Source: Chloroflexi bacterium HGW-Chloroflexi-1
GTDB lineage: Bacteria > Chloroflexota > Anaerolineae > CG2-30-64-16
Assembly: GCA_002842085.1 (NCBI GenBank)
Contig: PHCA01000003.1
Location: 1 to 37,101 of the forward strand
Direction: 5' to 3'
DNA length: 37,101 nucleotides
Part shown: piece after piece, positions 16,627 to 26,477 of the stretch
Numbering within the stretch: the stretch's first letter is position 1
Layout: every line of letters begins with the position of its first letter
Notes under the pieces: model-generated
Databases searched by the model: none
The model's input: the letters and a program-made list of their open reading frames with translations, nothing else
What the model was told of the DNA's origin: nothing
Position numbers and translations under genes: made by a program

Positions 16627-17787
16627 TCAACATCTCTCCTCCCGCGCCAGCCGGTCCATGAAGCTGCCGAGCAGCCGCGTCATGGTATCCACTTCCACCA
16701 GGAAAGCATCGTGGCCGGCGCTGCTCTCGATATCCAGGTACGAGACATCCGCGCCGACCGCGGTGAGCGCGCTGACGAGCTCCTTGCTGTGGTGGGATGG
16801 GTAGAGCCAGTCGCTGGTGAAGCTCACTACCAGGAACTTGCTGTGCGCAGCCCCTGCCAGCGCCGCGGCCAACGACCCACTCCCGGCGCTCAGGTCGAAG
16901 TAGTCTATCGCTTTGGTGATGTAGAGATAGCTGTTCGCGTCGAAGCGTTGGATGAAGGCGTGGCCCTGGTGTTTCAGGTAGCTCTCCACCTGAAACTCGG
17001 TCTGGAACTGGTATCCAAAACGTTCCTGAGATTGCAGGCGCCGGCCGAACTTACTGTGCATCGACTGTTCGCTCAGGTAGGTGATGTGGGCGATCATGCG
17101 CGCCACGGCCAGCCCCGCGTCAGGCCGCCGGCCGTTGGCATAGTAGTCGCCGCCCTGCCAGTTCGGGTCGGCGTAGATCGCCTGGCGGCCCACCTCGCTC
17201 AGCGCGATCTGCATCGCGTTGCTGCGCGCCGTGGTCGCCAGCGGGATCGCCGCCTTGACCCGGTCCCCGTGGCGGGCAGCCCATTCCAGCACTTGCATGC
17301 CCCCTATCGAGCCGCCGGCCACGCACAGCAGCTTCTCGATGCCAAGGTGATCGATCAACGCCAACTGCGCCCGCACCATGTCGCCGATAGTGACCACCGG
17401 GAAGTGCAGCCCATACGGCTGGCCCGTGGCCGGATCGATGCTGCTCGGGCCACTGGAGCCGTAACAGCTCCCGAGCACGTTGCTGCAGATCACGAAAAAG
17501 CGGTCGGTGTCGAACGCCTTGCCCGGACCGATGGCGTCATCCCACCAGCCAGGCTTCGGATCGTCCGGCGACCGATAGCCGGCCGCGTGCGCGCCGCCGC
17601 TCAACGCATGGACGATCAGCACGGCGTTGGAGCGGACCGCGTTGAGCCGGCCGTATGTCTCGTACGCCAGCGTCACCGGGCTCAGCGTCGCGCCGCTCTC
17701 CAGCTCGAACGGTTGATCCTGGGCGAAGGTGTAGTGTTGGGTCTGGACGATGCCGATGGAGCTCGACAAGGAAGTCTCGGTGCTCAT
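16627..17787 (-). CDS. metX: Homoserine O-acetyltransferase (MetX)
   Basis: The 386-residue alpha/beta hydrolase has the MetX nucleophile elbow GGSIGGMQ (Ser160), the catalytic Asp in FTSDWLYP and His in SAGHDAFL. HALSGGAHAAG and GSCYGSSGPSSIDP are the conserved substrate and oxyanion regions. It transfers the acetyl (or succinyl) group from CoA to L-homoserine; acetyl is expected because the neighbour is MetY, but the acyl choice is not proven. It starts 4 nt after metY stops, so it is co-translated with metY. Confidence 0.95.
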   Translation of the reverse strand: MSTETSLSSSIGIVQTQHYTFAQDQPFELESGATLSPVTLAYETYGRLNAVRSNAVLIVHALSGGAHAAGYRSPDDPKPGWWDDAIGPGKAFDTDRFFVICSNVLGSCYGSSGPSSIDPATGQPYGLHFPVVTIGDMVRAQLALIDHLGIEKLLCVAGGSIGGMQVLEWAARHGDRVKAAIPLATTARSNAMQIALSEVGRQAIYADPNWQGGDYYANGRRPDAGLAVARMIAHITYLSEQSMHSKFGRRLQSQERFGYQFQTEFQVESYLKHQGHAFIQRFDANSYLYITKAIDYFDLSAGSGSLAAALAGAAHSKFLVVSFTSDWLYPSHHSKELVSALTAVGADVSYLDIESSAGHDAFLVEVDTMTRLLGSFMDRLAREERC

Positions 17788-17791
17788 GGGA

Positions 17792-19260
<1,469 letters not shown>

Positions 19261-19279
19261 TCTGCCGGAATTGGCACCA

Positions 19280-19420
19280 TGGATTGGTGGATTGGTGGAT
19301 TGGTGGATTGGTGGATTGGTAGGTTGGTAGATTGGTGGCAAGTCGCTGCCCATCGAGCAGACCACCAATTTACCAATTTACCAGTTTACCAGTTTACCAG
19401 TTTACCAGTTTACCAACACC
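19280..19420. repeat. Octamer-phased repeat array with inverted arms
   Basis: Left arm of GATTGGTG/GATTGGTA units (about 19281-19338); right arm of ACCAATTT and ACCAGTTT units (19364-19411). The arms are near reverse complements and can fold into a long hairpin. It lies between copA and the metY leader. From 19421 to 19597 there is only non-coding sequence, with no recognised signal. Confidence 0.75.
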
Positions 19421-19597
19421 TGGTTGCCGAGGCTTCACAGGGCCGGTCCCTCTGCCTCTCTGGATAAGAGTTTTTGATGCTATGCGATTGTTGCCGGGGA
19501 CTATACCAGCCTGGCGGGGATTTGTCAAATCGCTCGGGTACGTTTTATTTCACTTTGTGCCCTTCGTGTCTAAAAATTTCCTTATCCACTTAAATGT

Positions 19598-22081
19598 TTA
19601 CATCTTTGTCCTGCGTAATCGCAAGCTATTGCTCACCACGAACACGCTGCTGAACGCCATCGCGCCAGCCGCGATCATGGGGTTCAAAAAACCTGCCGCC
19701 GCAGCCGGGATGAGGATGACGTTGTAGAAAAACGCCCAGAACAGGTTCTGCTTGATCGTGCCGAGCGTCTTGCGCGAGAGCGAGATCGCCCGCGCCACGC
19801 CGCGCAGATCGCCGCTGATGAGCGTGACCGGGGCAGCCGCCATGGCCACATCCGTGCCGGTGCCGATGGCAATGCCCACGTCGGCCTGGGCCAGGGCGGG
19901 TGCATCGTTCACGCCGTCGCCGACCATGGCAACAACGTTTTCATGCATGCCAATGCCTGATTGCAAACGCTTGATTTCCGCAGATTTGCCTTCCGGCAGC
20001 ACTTCTGCCAAAACTATGTCCACACCAACCTGCTTGCCAATCGCTTCGGCGGTTTTACGGTTATCACCGGTAAGCATGACCACTTTTAAGCCCATACGTC
20101 GCAGTTCAGCAATTGCCTCCGCAGAGCCATCCTTGAGCGGATCGGCCACCGCGATGACGCCACACACGGCTCCGTCTACAGCCACCAGCATGGCCGTCTT
20201 GGCTTCGGATTGCAGGCGTTCGACTTCACCCCTCAGGAACCCGTTTTCTTCGAGAAAACGGGTTCCTGCGATGCTTTCCATCATACGCAGATTGCCCACC
20301 ACAACCGCGTGCCCCTCCACCTCGGCTTCGACGCCGTTCCCGGCCTCGGCCTTGAACCCGCCCGGTTCGGCCAGCAGCAGGCCACGGGTCGTGGCTTCCG
20401 CCCAAATCGCCTCGCCCAGCGGATGCTCACTGTCCTTCTCCACTGACGCAGCCAGCCTGAGAATTTCAGATTGCGGATCGCGGATTGCGGAATCTGAAAT
20501 CCGAAATCCGAAATCCGAAATCACAACATCTGTCACCGCTGGTTGCCCCTTCGTCACCGTTCCCGTTTTATCGAGCACTACGATTGAAACCTTGCCAGCC
20601 CGTTCCAATGCCTCGGAACTGCGGAAAAGGACGCCCATTTCTGCCCCCTTGCCGGCGCCGACCATCACCGCGGTCGGCGTGGCCAAACCCATGGCGCACG
20701 GACAGGCGATGACCAGCACAGCCACCATGTTGATGAGGGCATTGGTAAATTTGGAATCGGTAATTGGTAAATTAGTAAATTGGGGGAGGAGGAAATACCA
20801 GGCGGCAAAGGTGGTGAGGGCGATGAGGATGACGCTGGGGACGAACACCGCCGAGACCTTGTCGGCCAACTGCTGGATAGGCGCCTTGCTACCCTGCGCC
20901 TCCTCCACCAGGCGGATGATCTGCGCCAGCGCGGTCTCTTTGCCGACTTTGGTCGCCTCGAACTTGAGCATTCCCAGTTTATTGAGCGTCGCCCCGATGA
21001 CCGGATCGCCCGGCCCCTTCTCCACCGGCAGCGACTCGCCGGTCAGCATGGCTTCGTCCACCGCCGAACGCCCGGCCACCACTACGCCGTCCACCGGGAT
21101 TTTCTCACCGGGGCGCACCAGCACCACGTCGCCGACGCGCACGTCATCCACCGGCGCTTCCATTTCCACGCCATCCCGGACGATGCGGGCGGTTTTGGCG
21201 CGCAGTCCCATCAGCTTTTTAATGGCTTCGCTGGTGCGACCTTTAGCCCGCGCCTCGAGGAGCTTGCCCAAGCGGATGAGCGTGATGATAACCGCCGCGG
21301 TCTCGAAATAGACATGCCCTGAAATGACATCCAGGGCGACAAAAATCGAATAGAAATATGCCACCGACGAGCCCATGGCGATGAGCACGTCCATATTGGC
21401 CGAGCCGTTGCGCAGCGCCTTGTACGCGCCGACGTAATACTGCCCGCCCACGTAGAACTGCACCGGCGTCGCCAGGGCGAACATCAGCAGCGCCGGCCAC
21501 GCCTGCTCCATCCACATCATCGGCAGGAGGCGAAAATCCAGCCCCATCGAGAAGAGGAACAGCGGGACGGTGAAGATCAACCCAGCGACGAGCAGACGCT
21601 TCTGCTGGCGGATCTCGGCCTCGCGCGCTTTCGCCTCGGTGTCTTCGGCTGCGCCGCCCAGCTCCACCGCCTCGAAACCGGACCTGGCAACTGCCGCTCT
21701 TATTTCGGCCTGACTCACCACCGTCGGCACGTACTTCACCAGCGCCCGTTCGGTCGTCAGGCTGACCTGGGCCTCCAGCACGCCCTCCAGTTTGAGCAGG
21801 GACTTTTCCAGCCGCCGCACGTCGTTATCGTCCGACAGTCGCTTGATGACCAGGTCCGCTTCGCCGGTGGCGACGCTGTAGCCGGCGCGCTCGACACGGG
21901 CAATCAAGTCGGGCAACCCGACCTGAAGCGGCTTGAATTCTACGCTGGCACGCTCAGAGGAAAGATTGACAACCGCCTTCTCCACGCCCTCGAGTCTCTT
22001 CAGATTTCGCTCGACAGTGGCGACACAGTTGGCACAGGTCATGCCGGTGATCGGCAAGGTGAGTTGTTTGGTTTCAGGCAT
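19598..22081 (-). CDS. copA: Copper-exporting P1B-type ATPase
   Basis: The true start is 22081 ([14 protein letters not shown]); the upstream frame extension is a shadow of copZ. The 827-residue protein has one intact HMA domain (GMTCANC, Cys16/Cys19) and a second HMA domain (about 70-140) that kept the fold but lost its CxxC. Ion-pump motifs are MLTGES, the transport-site CPC (460-462), DKTGT with phosphorylated Asp504, SEHPLGEA and [11 protein letters not shown] plus the C-terminal MxxSS-like MAFSSVFVV point to Cu(I). Two octamer arrays have been built into the coding frame (near residues 432-447 and 521-540). It is last in the csoR-copZ-copA operon. Confidence 0.94.
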   Translation of the reverse strand: MPETKQLTLPITGMTCANCVATVERNLKRLEGVEKAVVNLSSERASVEFKPLQVGLPDLIARVERAGYSVATGEADLVIKRLSDDNDVRRLEKSLLKLEGVLEAQVSLTTERALVKYVPTVVSQAEIRAAVARSGFEAVELGGAAEDTEAKAREAEIRQQKRLLVAGLIFTVPLFLFSMGLDFRLLPMMWMEQAWPALLMFALATPVQFYVGGQYYVGAYKALRNGSANMDVLIAMGSSVAYFYSIFVALDVISGHVYFETAAVIITLIRLGKLLEARAKGRTSEAIKKLMGLRAKTARIVRDGVEMEAPVDDVRVGDVVLVRPGEKIPVDGVVVAGRSAVDEAMLTGESLPVEKGPGDPVIGATLNKLGMLKFEATKVGKETALAQIIRLVEEAQGSKAPIQQLADKVSAVFVPSVILIALTTFAAWYFLLPQFTNLPITDSKFTNALINMVAVLVIACPCAMGLATPTAVMVGAGKGAEMGVLFRSSEALERAGKVSIVVLDKTGTVTKGQPAVTDVVISDFGFRISDSAIRDPQSEILRLAASVEKDSEHPLGEAIWAEATTRGLLLAEPGGFKAEAGNGVEAEVEGHAVVVGNLRMMESIAGTRFLEENGFLRGEVERLQSEAKTAMLVAVDGAVCGVIAVADPLKDGSAEAIAELRRMGLKVVMLTGDNRKTAEAIGKQVGVDIVLAEVLPEGKSAEIKRLQSGIGMHENVVAMVGDGVNDAPALAQADVGIAIGTGTDVAMAAAPVTLISGDLRGVARAISLSRKTLGTIKQNLFWAFFYNVILIPAAAAGFLNPMIAAGAMAFSSVFVVSNSLRLRRTKM
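20463..20521. repeat. Octamer array inside copA (P-domain to N-domain linker)
   Basis: GATTGCGG-type units followed by AATCCGAA-type units, near reverse complements, in 8-nt phase. They encode about 20 residues ([18 protein letters not shown]) between TDVV and LRLAASVE, where the family has a short variable loop. The frame is intact. Confidence 0.7.
20741..20787. repeat. Octamer-type repeat inside copA before the CPC helix
   Basis: TTGGTAAA/AATTGGTA-type units encode about [16 protein letters not shown] just ahead of the helix carrying VIACPCA. The same TTGGTAAATT vocabulary is found in the intergenic arrays. The insert lengthens an extracytoplasmic loop. Confidence 0.6.
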
Positions 22082-22087
22082 AGGACA

Positions 22088-22163
22088 GTGTTCCAGTGTT
22101 TCAGTGTCAAGTGTCACGTGCTCCGGTGTCAGGTGACACGGGAGCACGTGACACCGGAACACG
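22088..22163. repeat. Repeat with nested hairpins between copZ and copA
   Basis: GTGTCACGTGCTCC (22111-22124) and GGAGCACGTGACAC (22141-22154) are perfect reverse complements. Within their loop GTGTCA and TGACAC (22126-22139) pair again. To the left GTGTTCCA and GTGTTTCA continue the octamer phase. It lies within the operon, so it would be in the mRNA and could influence copA expression relative to copZ (inference). Confidence 0.7.
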
Positions 22164-22169
22164 TATAAA

Positions 22170-22376
22170 TCAACCCGCGGCTGGATAATTGATTTCGGCC
22201 AGCAGCGCCTTGATCTTGACCTCGTCCGCCGGGGCGTCGAAGGCAATCTCGACCTTCTTGCTGGCCGCGTCCGCCTTGACAGATTTGACGCCAGCCAGCT
22301 CAGCGACCTCGGTCCGGATGGTATGCACACAGTGCATGCAGGAAATGTTGGGGACAGAGTAAGTTACTGTTTGCAT
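22170..22376 (-). CDS. copZ: Copper chaperone, HMA domain (CopZ-like)
   Basis: The start at 22376 ([16 protein letters not shown]) has AGGAG 8 nt upstream. The 68-residue protein is a single heavy-metal-associated domain with the metal-binding SCMHC (Cys13, Cys16) and a typical beta-alpha-beta-beta-alpha-beta length. The usual Gly-Met before the first Cys is replaced by Ile-Ser. It probably delivers Cu(I) to the first HMA domain of CopA and perhaps to CsoR. Confidence 0.9.
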   Translation of the reverse strand: MQTVTYSVPNISCMHCVHTIRTEVAELAGVKSVKADAASKKVEIAFDAPADEVKIKALLAEINYPAAG

Positions 22377-22402
22377 GAGGAACTCCTTTTGGGGGAAAGT
22401 AT

Positions 22403-22490
22403 CAGGTACACAAGTAGACAGGTACACAAGTAGACAGGTAAACAGGTAAACAGGTACTTGTCTACTTGTCTACTTGTTTTACCTGTTTAC
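22403..22490. repeat. Octamer-phased repeat array between csoR and copZ
   Basis: Eleven 8-nt units: CAGGTACA, CAAGTAGA, CAGGTACA, CAAGTAGA, CAGGTAAA twice, CAGGTACT, TGTCTACT twice, TGTTTTAC, CTGTTTAC. The two halves are reverse complements centred near 22455. The right end contains the TAA stop codon of csoR (22487-22489). Confidence 0.8.
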
Positions 22491-22756
22491 ACTTTATTCG
22501 CCATCTCGAACACCTCGCTGATCTCTTTCAGCACCCGCTCGCGCTCGCTTGGGTCCTCCCCGCGGATGGCAGTCGTCACGCACGAATTCAGGTGATTCTT
22601 CAGGATAGCCGTGCTGACCTTGTTCAGCGCGGCCTGCACGGCCTGGATTTGGCGGATTACGTCGATGCAATAAGCATCTTCCTCCACCATGCGGATCACA
22701 CCGCGCATGTGGCCCTCGATGATCTTCAATCTTTTCAGTGCATCTTCATTTTTCAT
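22487..22756 (-). CDS. csoR: Cu(I)-sensing repressor, CsoR family
   Basis: The 89-residue all-helical protein starts MKNEDALKRLKIIEGHMRGV and has the copper-ligand triad Cys30 (DAYCID), His55 and Cys59 (NHLNSCV). That Cys-His-Cys pattern separates CsoR from the Ni/Co sensor RcnR and from the persulfide sensors. Binding of Cu(I) releases DNA. The gene is first in the copper operon and the operator sits directly ahead of its start, so autoregulation is expected. Confidence 0.92.
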   Translation of the reverse strand: MKNEDALKRLKIIEGHMRGVIRMVEEDAYCIDVIRQIQAVQAALNKVSTAILKNHLNSCVTTAIRGEDPSERERVLKEISEVFEMANKV

Positions 22757-22766
22757 ACCAACCTCC

Positions 22767-22791
22767 TACCCCACCCCCTTGGGGGGGATAC
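22767..22791 (-). promoter_or_regulatory. Probable CsoR operator
   Basis: TACCCCACCCCCTT followed by GGGGGGGATAC: a G/C-tract pseudo-palindrome flanked by TAC/GTA, the usual style of CsoR-family sites. It lies between the -10 box and the csoR start codon (11 nt away), so bound CsoR would block the promoter. Confidence 0.7.
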
Positions 22792-22795
22792 AAAC

Positions 22796-22825
22796 ATTTT
22801 ACACCTGAACGGTCTGGTTCGTCAA
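22796..22825 (-). promoter_or_regulatory. Promoter of the csoR-copZ-copA operon
   Basis: On the minus strand TTGACG (22825-22820), 18-bp spacer, TAAAAT (22801-22796), immediately upstream of the CsoR operator. Confidence 0.7.
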
Positions 22826-22868
22826 GATGCCCGCGTTCATTCATGTAAAATGTTACCGAACGTGGCGC

Positions 22869-22897
22869 TTGACAGCCGTTAACGGATCGGCTATAAT
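22869..22897 (+). promoter_or_regulatory. Consensus promoter of ATPase 2
   Basis: TTGACA (22869-22874), 17-bp spacer, TATAAT (22892-22897): a full consensus housekeeping promoter. It is divergent from the copper operon promoter 44 bp away and outside the CsoR operator. Confidence 0.8.
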
Positions 22898-22941
22898 GCA
22901 GTTGCAATGCAGATTAGACGCTCAGCGCAAGGAGTATCGGC

Positions 22942-24165
22942 ATGTATGTCGCCCGCACACTCGAGACCTACGTGACCAGGGCCACGGAGCAGTTCCCGGT
23001 CGTGTTGTTGACCGGGGCCAGACAGGTCGGTAAGACCACCCTCCTCAGGCATCTCAGTCAGGCGGATCGCACCTACGTGACCCTGGACGATCCGCTCGTC
23101 CTGAGCCTGGCGAAGTCGGAGCCGGCGCTGTTCATGCAGCGGTTTCCGCCCCCCGTGCTTATCGACGAGATGCAGTACGCGGCGGAGCTGTTGCCCCACA
23201 TCAAGATGGCCGCCGATCGCGCCCAGCGGCCGGGGCTGTTCTGGCTCACCGGCTCGCAGCAGTTTCACCTCATGCGGGGCGTATCCGAATCGCTGGCCGG
23301 CCGGGTTGCCGTGATGCAGTTGCTGGGGCTTTCCAGGAGAGAACTGCTGGGGCAAGGGCGGGAGGCTCGGCCGTTCCTGCCGACGCCCGAAGAGCTCGGT
23401 CGCCGAATCGGTGCGGGAGGCAAGCTCACGCTGAAGGAGCTTTACCGGCTGATCTGGCGGGGCGCGCTGCCCGCGATTGCCCTCGACGATGCGGTGGAGC
23501 GCGACCTGTTCTATAGCTCCTACGTGCAGACCTACTTGCAGCGCGACGTGCGCGATCTGGCACGGGTCGGCGATGAGATGGCGTTTCTGCGCTTTCTGCG
23601 GGCCGCAGCAGCCCGCACCGGGCAACTGTTGAACCTCGCCGAACTGGCGCGTGATGCTGACGTTGCCCCAAACACGGCCAAGAGTTGGCTCTCGATCTTG
23701 CAGACGGCTGAGATCGTCTATCTGCTGGAGCCGTACTACACCAACCTGAGCAAGCGCCTCGTCAAGTCGCCCAAACTCTACCTTCTCGACACAGGCCTGG
23801 CCGCCTATCTGACTGAATGGGCCAGTCCGGAGACGTTGGAGGCCGGCGCCATGTCCGGCCCGATCCTGGAGACCTGGATCGTCGCCGAACTGCTCAAGAG
23901 CTACTGGCACACCGGCCGGCGCGCGCCATTCTACTACTACCGCGACAAGGACCAAAGGGAGATCGATCTGCTGCTGGTGCAGGATGGCATCGCCTATCCG
24001 CTGGAGCTCAAGAAGACCGCCGCGCCGAGCCGGGAGGATGTCCGGCATTTCGGGGCGCTGGAGCGGCTCGGTTTGCCCGTCGGCCCGGGTGGCGTGATCT
24101 GCCTGGCGGAGCAGTCTCTGCCGCTCACGGCGTCCGCCCAGTCTATTCCGGCCTGGGTCATCTGA
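22942..24165 (+). CDS. AAA_14/DUF4143 ATPase (ATPase 2)
   Basis: The 407-residue protein has Walker A GARQVGKTT (25-33, Lys31), Walker B PVLIDEMQY, sensor LTGSQQF and the conserved RDVRDLARVGD. A helix-turn-helix-like segment (NLAELARDADVAPNTAKSWL) and a DUF4143 end with KDQREIDLLL...YPLELKKT follow. The E-x-D...E-x-K spacing resembles a PD-(D/E)XK nuclease site. It is a distant relative of ATPase 1. AAGGAG lies 8 nt before the ATG. The role is unknown; defence or selfish-element functions have been suspected for such families but are not shown here. Confidence 0.88.
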   Translation: MYVARTLETYVTRATEQFPVVLLTGARQVGKTTLLRHLSQADRTYVTLDDPLVLSLAKSEPALFMQRFPPPVLIDEMQYAAELLPHIKMAADRAQRPGLFWLTGSQQFHLMRGVSESLAGRVAVMQLLGLSRRELLGQGREARPFLPTPEELGRRIGAGGKLTLKELYRLIWRGALPAIALDDAVERDLFYSSYVQTYLQRDVRDLARVGDEMAFLRFLRAAAARTGQLLNLAELARDADVAPNTAKSWLSILQTAEIVYLLEPYYTNLSKRLVKSPKLYLLDTGLAAYLTEWASPETLEAGAMSGPILETWIVAELLKSYWHTGRRAPFYYYRDKDQREIDLLLVQDGIAYPLELKKTAAPSREDVRHFGALERLGLPVGPGGVICLAEQSLPLTASAQSIPAWVI

Positions 24166-24196
24166 ACCTCATCTATTTGGAATTCCTGGTTGGAAG

Positions 24197-24225
24197 TTGA
24201 CGGCCGTTGAGAACCGGAATACAAT
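24197..24225 (+). promoter_or_regulatory. Promoter reading into decayed sequence
   Basis: TTGACG (24197-24202), 17-bp spacer, TACAAT (24220-24225). An AT-rich partly palindromic GTTGTATACACAAC follows just downstream and could be an operator. The only following frame is the 19-codon stub at 24286. Confidence 0.5.
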
Positions 24226-24285
24226 ACTGTTGTATACACAACAAGACTAATTCAGTTATACAGTGCATACTGAAAGAGGATCGGC

Positions 24286-24405
24286 ATGTCTGACCAGATC
24301 CAACTCAGTCATCTCGATCAGACGGCATACTGCGCAGCTTTGTGATCCGGATCCTCACGCGCTGCCAGAGTTGGACGAGTCGAACAACGTGGCGGTGGCG
24401 CGGTA
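24286..24405 (+). pseudogene. Gene debris: 19-codon stub and a CARDB-like fragment
   Basis: An ATG with GAGG 7 nt upstream begins MSDQIQLSHLDQTAYCAAL and stops at 24343-24345. In an overlapping frame the next DNA reads DPDPHALPELDESNNVAVAR before a stop at about 24404, similar to the E.dEsNN signature near the end of CARDB adhesion-like domains. The two pieces look like joined remnants of different genes. The rest of 24406-24450 shows nothing. Confidence 0.3.
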
Positions 24406-24450
24406 AAGAGAGTTGGGATCACTTCGTAGCCCGCGTCTCCGTCGTCTCTG

Positions 24451-24479
24451 TTGACGTTAATGCGCCAGGGCTGTACGAT
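24451..24479 (+). promoter_or_regulatory. Promoter of the antitoxin/MazF pair
   Basis: TTGACG (24451-24456), 17-bp spacer, TACGAT (24474-24479). A 14-codon frame (24480-24524, MAVKSKIGDREETP) ends 2 nt before the antitoxin GTG and might couple translation. Confidence 0.5.
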
Positions 24480-24526
24480 ATGGCCGTCAAGAGCAAAATC
24501 GGGGACAGGGAGGAGACACCCTGAAC

Positions 24527-24778
24527 GTGACAACCGCAGGATACGCCCGTCTGATCGTGAAGGTACCCTTGAAGTTAAAGCAGCGCGCCCAGTTGGTTTG
24601 TGCTCGTCGCCAACTGTCCATGCGCGAGTACTTGACGAAGGCGCTGGAGGAGCGCCTGGCACGCGATTTGACTTTACCGACCGAAGGCAGTCATCTGCTG
24701 GCCCTGACAGCGCAAGCCGATCCGGTATTGGCCGAATTATGGGCTAACGAGAAGGATGCCGCCTATGATCGTCTGTGA
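24527..24778 (+). CDS. Antitoxin of a MazEF-like pair
   Basis: The 83-residue protein starts at a GTG (24527); AGGAG is 13 nt upstream. It has a short ribbon (YARLIVKVPLKLKQRAQLVC) followed by helices (LSMREYLTKALEERLAR), consistent with a ribbon-helix-helix-like DNA-binding antitoxin. The C-terminal third (VLAELWANEKDAAYDRL) is the likely toxin-binding tail. It overlaps the toxin gene start by 14 nt. The assignment rests mainly on this context. Confidence 0.7.
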   Translation: MTTAGYARLIVKVPLKLKQRAQLVCARRQLSMREYLTKALEERLARDLTLPTEGSHLLALTAQADPVLAELWANEKDAAYDRL

Positions 24779-25103
24779 ACAGGGGGATATTGTACTCGTC
24801 GTTTTTACTTTCACCGCCGAAAGCGGCGACAAACGTAGCCCGGCGGTTATCCTCAGCACAAGCGATTATCACCGCAACCGGCAGGAGGCGATCATCGCCG
24901 CGATCACCAGTAACGTAGACCGGATGCTCTGCGGTGATCATCTCATCGCAGGCTGGCGAGAGGCCGGCCTGCTCTGGCCTTCGGCGGCTACAGGTATCAT
25001 TCGCACTGTCAAACGTTCCATGATCGAACGCCGGCTGGGCAGGATGCCTGCTGCGGACATGGAGGCGATCCGCGGCCAGTTACGCCGCGTGCTGGCGCTT
25101 TGA
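24765..25103 (+). CDS. MazF/PemK-type endoribonuclease toxin
   Basis: I choose the ATG at 24765 (MIVCEQGDIVLVVFTFT); AAGG is 9 nt upstream, whereas the ATG at 24756 has none. The QGDIVLV start, the SGDKRSPAVILST strand (family RP.lV.s) and the late GIIRTVKRSMIERRLGRM block (family q.r.v...r...lG.l) are MazF/PemK features. The 112-residue length is normal. It probably cleaves mRNA when released from the overlapping antitoxin. Confidence 0.85.
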   Translation: MIVCEQGDIVLVVFTFTAESGDKRSPAVILSTSDYHRNRQEAIIAAITSNVDRMLCGDHLIAGWREAGLLWPSAATGIIRTVKRSMIERRLGRMPAADMEAIRGQLRRVLAL

Positions 25104-25216
25104 GCAACGAACGAGGGGGATTGGCAGATCATCGTCACGGCGACCGTCTGCTTCCTGGCCATCGGCGGGGAGACGACCGTCGATGGCATGCTTGCCGGTC
25201 AACCAGCCAACCTTTC

Positions 25217-25245
25217 TTGTGAGAGTGGTGGTCTTGGGCTATAAT
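25217..25245 (+). promoter_or_regulatory. Orphan promoter upstream of MITE copy D
   Basis: TTGTGA (25217-25222), 17-bp spacer, TATAAT (25240-25245). It reads into a 28-codon frame (25249-25335) that enters MITE copy D and stops, so the gene it once served is lost or lies beyond the element. Nothing is seen from 25104 to 25216. Confidence 0.5.
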
Positions 25246-25280
25246 TGATGTGTGAACCCGGTGCCAGAAGGAACGTTATC

Positions 25281-25402
25281 GGCATCCTCTCAAGCGACAG
25301 CCATAATCCGGGGTGGCTGTGGCCGATCTCCTGACCGGGCCACGGTGGCCCGGTCAGGAGACCGGCCACAGCGAGCGATTCCCCGAAAAATTGAGAAGAT
25401 AC
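25281..25402. mobile_element. MITE-like palindromic element, family 1, copy D
   Basis: The core GTGGCC.ATCTCCTGACCGGGCC and its reverse complement form the same palindrome as copy A, with compensating changes at the tip (GGGCCAC/GTGGCCC). The right end TTGAGAAGATAC (25391-25402) is exact; the left end is degenerate (GGCATCCTCTCAAG, 25281-25294). Orientation is opposite to copy A. Confidence 0.75.
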
Positions 25403-25445
25403 CTGATCGCGACCATTACAGAATTTATCAAGACGTATAGACATT

Positions 25446-25474
25446 TTGACATTTGACTTTCCATGTGCTATAGT
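25446..25474 (+). promoter_or_regulatory. Promoter of the aldolase-isomerase-kinase operon
   Basis: TTGACA (25446-25451), 17-bp spacer, TATAGT (25469-25474), about 55 nt of leader before the ATG at 25536. A second TTGACT overlaps at 25453-25458. Confidence 0.75.
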
Positions 25475-25535
25475 CCAGCCATAAACGCGGTCCTTGTCCT
25501 CACGATCAGCCAGCGATCCTCGTGAAAAGGCGCCT

Positions 25536-26477
25536 ATGACCATCGTCAGCATGCAGGAGATCCTCGCCCAGGCTCTTCAACACGGTTATGCCATTGGCTA
25601 TTATGAGTCCTGGGACCAATACTCCCTGGAGGGCGCCATCGAGGCAGCGGAAGAAGCTCACGCGCCCGCCATTCTGGGTTTCGGCGGGGCCGTGACGAAC
25701 CCGGACTGGCTGAACACTCGGGGAGTAGCCGGCCTGGCTTGCCTGGCCCGTTGCCTGGCTGAGCATGCCGGGGTACCGGCTGCGGTGCTGTTCAACGAGG
25801 GCCAGACCCTGGGCCAGATCAGGCGCGCGCTGGAGGCCGGCTGCAACGCGGTCATGCTCGATAGTTCGGGCCTGCCTTTCGAGGAAAACGTCGCCCTGAC
25901 GCGCCAGGTTGTAGCTGCCGCGCGTGCGGTGGGAGCCACCGTCGAAGCCGAGCTGGGGCGCCTCCCCGACGCCATCGCCGAAGCGCAGCACGCAGCGCTA
26001 ACCGACCCCGACCAGGCGCGGCGCTTCGTGGAACGCACCGGGGTGCACGCCCTGGCGGTATCCATCGGCAACACTCATCTGGTCCTTGAAGGGGAGATCG
26101 CCGTGGACCTGGACCTGCTGGCTCGCATCCACGAGGCCGTGCCGGCGCCGCTGGTCCTGCACGGTGGAACCGGCTTCCCCCGTGCCGCCGTGCCCGACGC
26201 CATCACGTGCGGCGTGGCCAAGTTCAACCTGGGGACTCGGCTGAAGCGGCTATTCCTGGCCGGCGTACGCGACGCGATGCCTGATCCTCTGCGTGTCCGC
26301 AATATCCACCCCTACGTAGGCTCACGGGACAAAGACGACGTCTTGCTCCGCGGCAAAGAGCGTATGAAGGCGGAGATCATCGAGTTGACGAAGCTGTACG
26401 GCAGCGCCGGCAAGGCCAGCCTGTACTCCAAACCCATCCAGGAGCGATTCTGTGTTGACCAAGGAACAGTGGCGTGA
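25536..26477 (+). CDS. Variant class II (ketose-bisphosphate) aldolase family protein
   Basis: I start at 25536 (MTIVSMQEILAQALQHGYAI), the usual family beginning. The 313-residue TIM barrel shows AVMLDSSGLPFEENV, VEAELG, SIGNTH (Zn-ligand His) and LVLHGGTGFP (second Zn-ligand His), then KFNLGTRLK. The canonical catalytic Asp and Zn-ligand His of the LDHG motif are replaced by Asn87-Glu88 (VLFNEGQ), and the N-terminal AFN motif is YYESWDQYS. It therefore belongs to a divergent subgroup whose substrate need not be fructose 1,6-bisphosphate. It overlaps the next gene by 26 nt and probably cleaves the phosphorylated ketose made by the two downstream enzymes. Confidence 0.85.
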   Translation: MTIVSMQEILAQALQHGYAIGYYESWDQYSLEGAIEAAEEAHAPAILGFGGAVTNPDWLNTRGVAGLACLARCLAEHAGVPAAVLFNEGQTLGQIRRALEAGCNAVMLDSSGLPFEENVALTRQVVAAARAVGATVEAELGRLPDAIAEAQHAALTDPDQARRFVERTGVHALAVSIGNTHLVLEGEIAVDLDLLARIHEAVPAPLVLHGGTGFPRAAVPDAITCGVAKFNLGTRLKRLFLAGVRDAMPDPLRVRNIHPYVGSRDKDDVLLRGKERMKAEIIELTKLYGSAGKASLYSKPIQERFCVDQGTVA

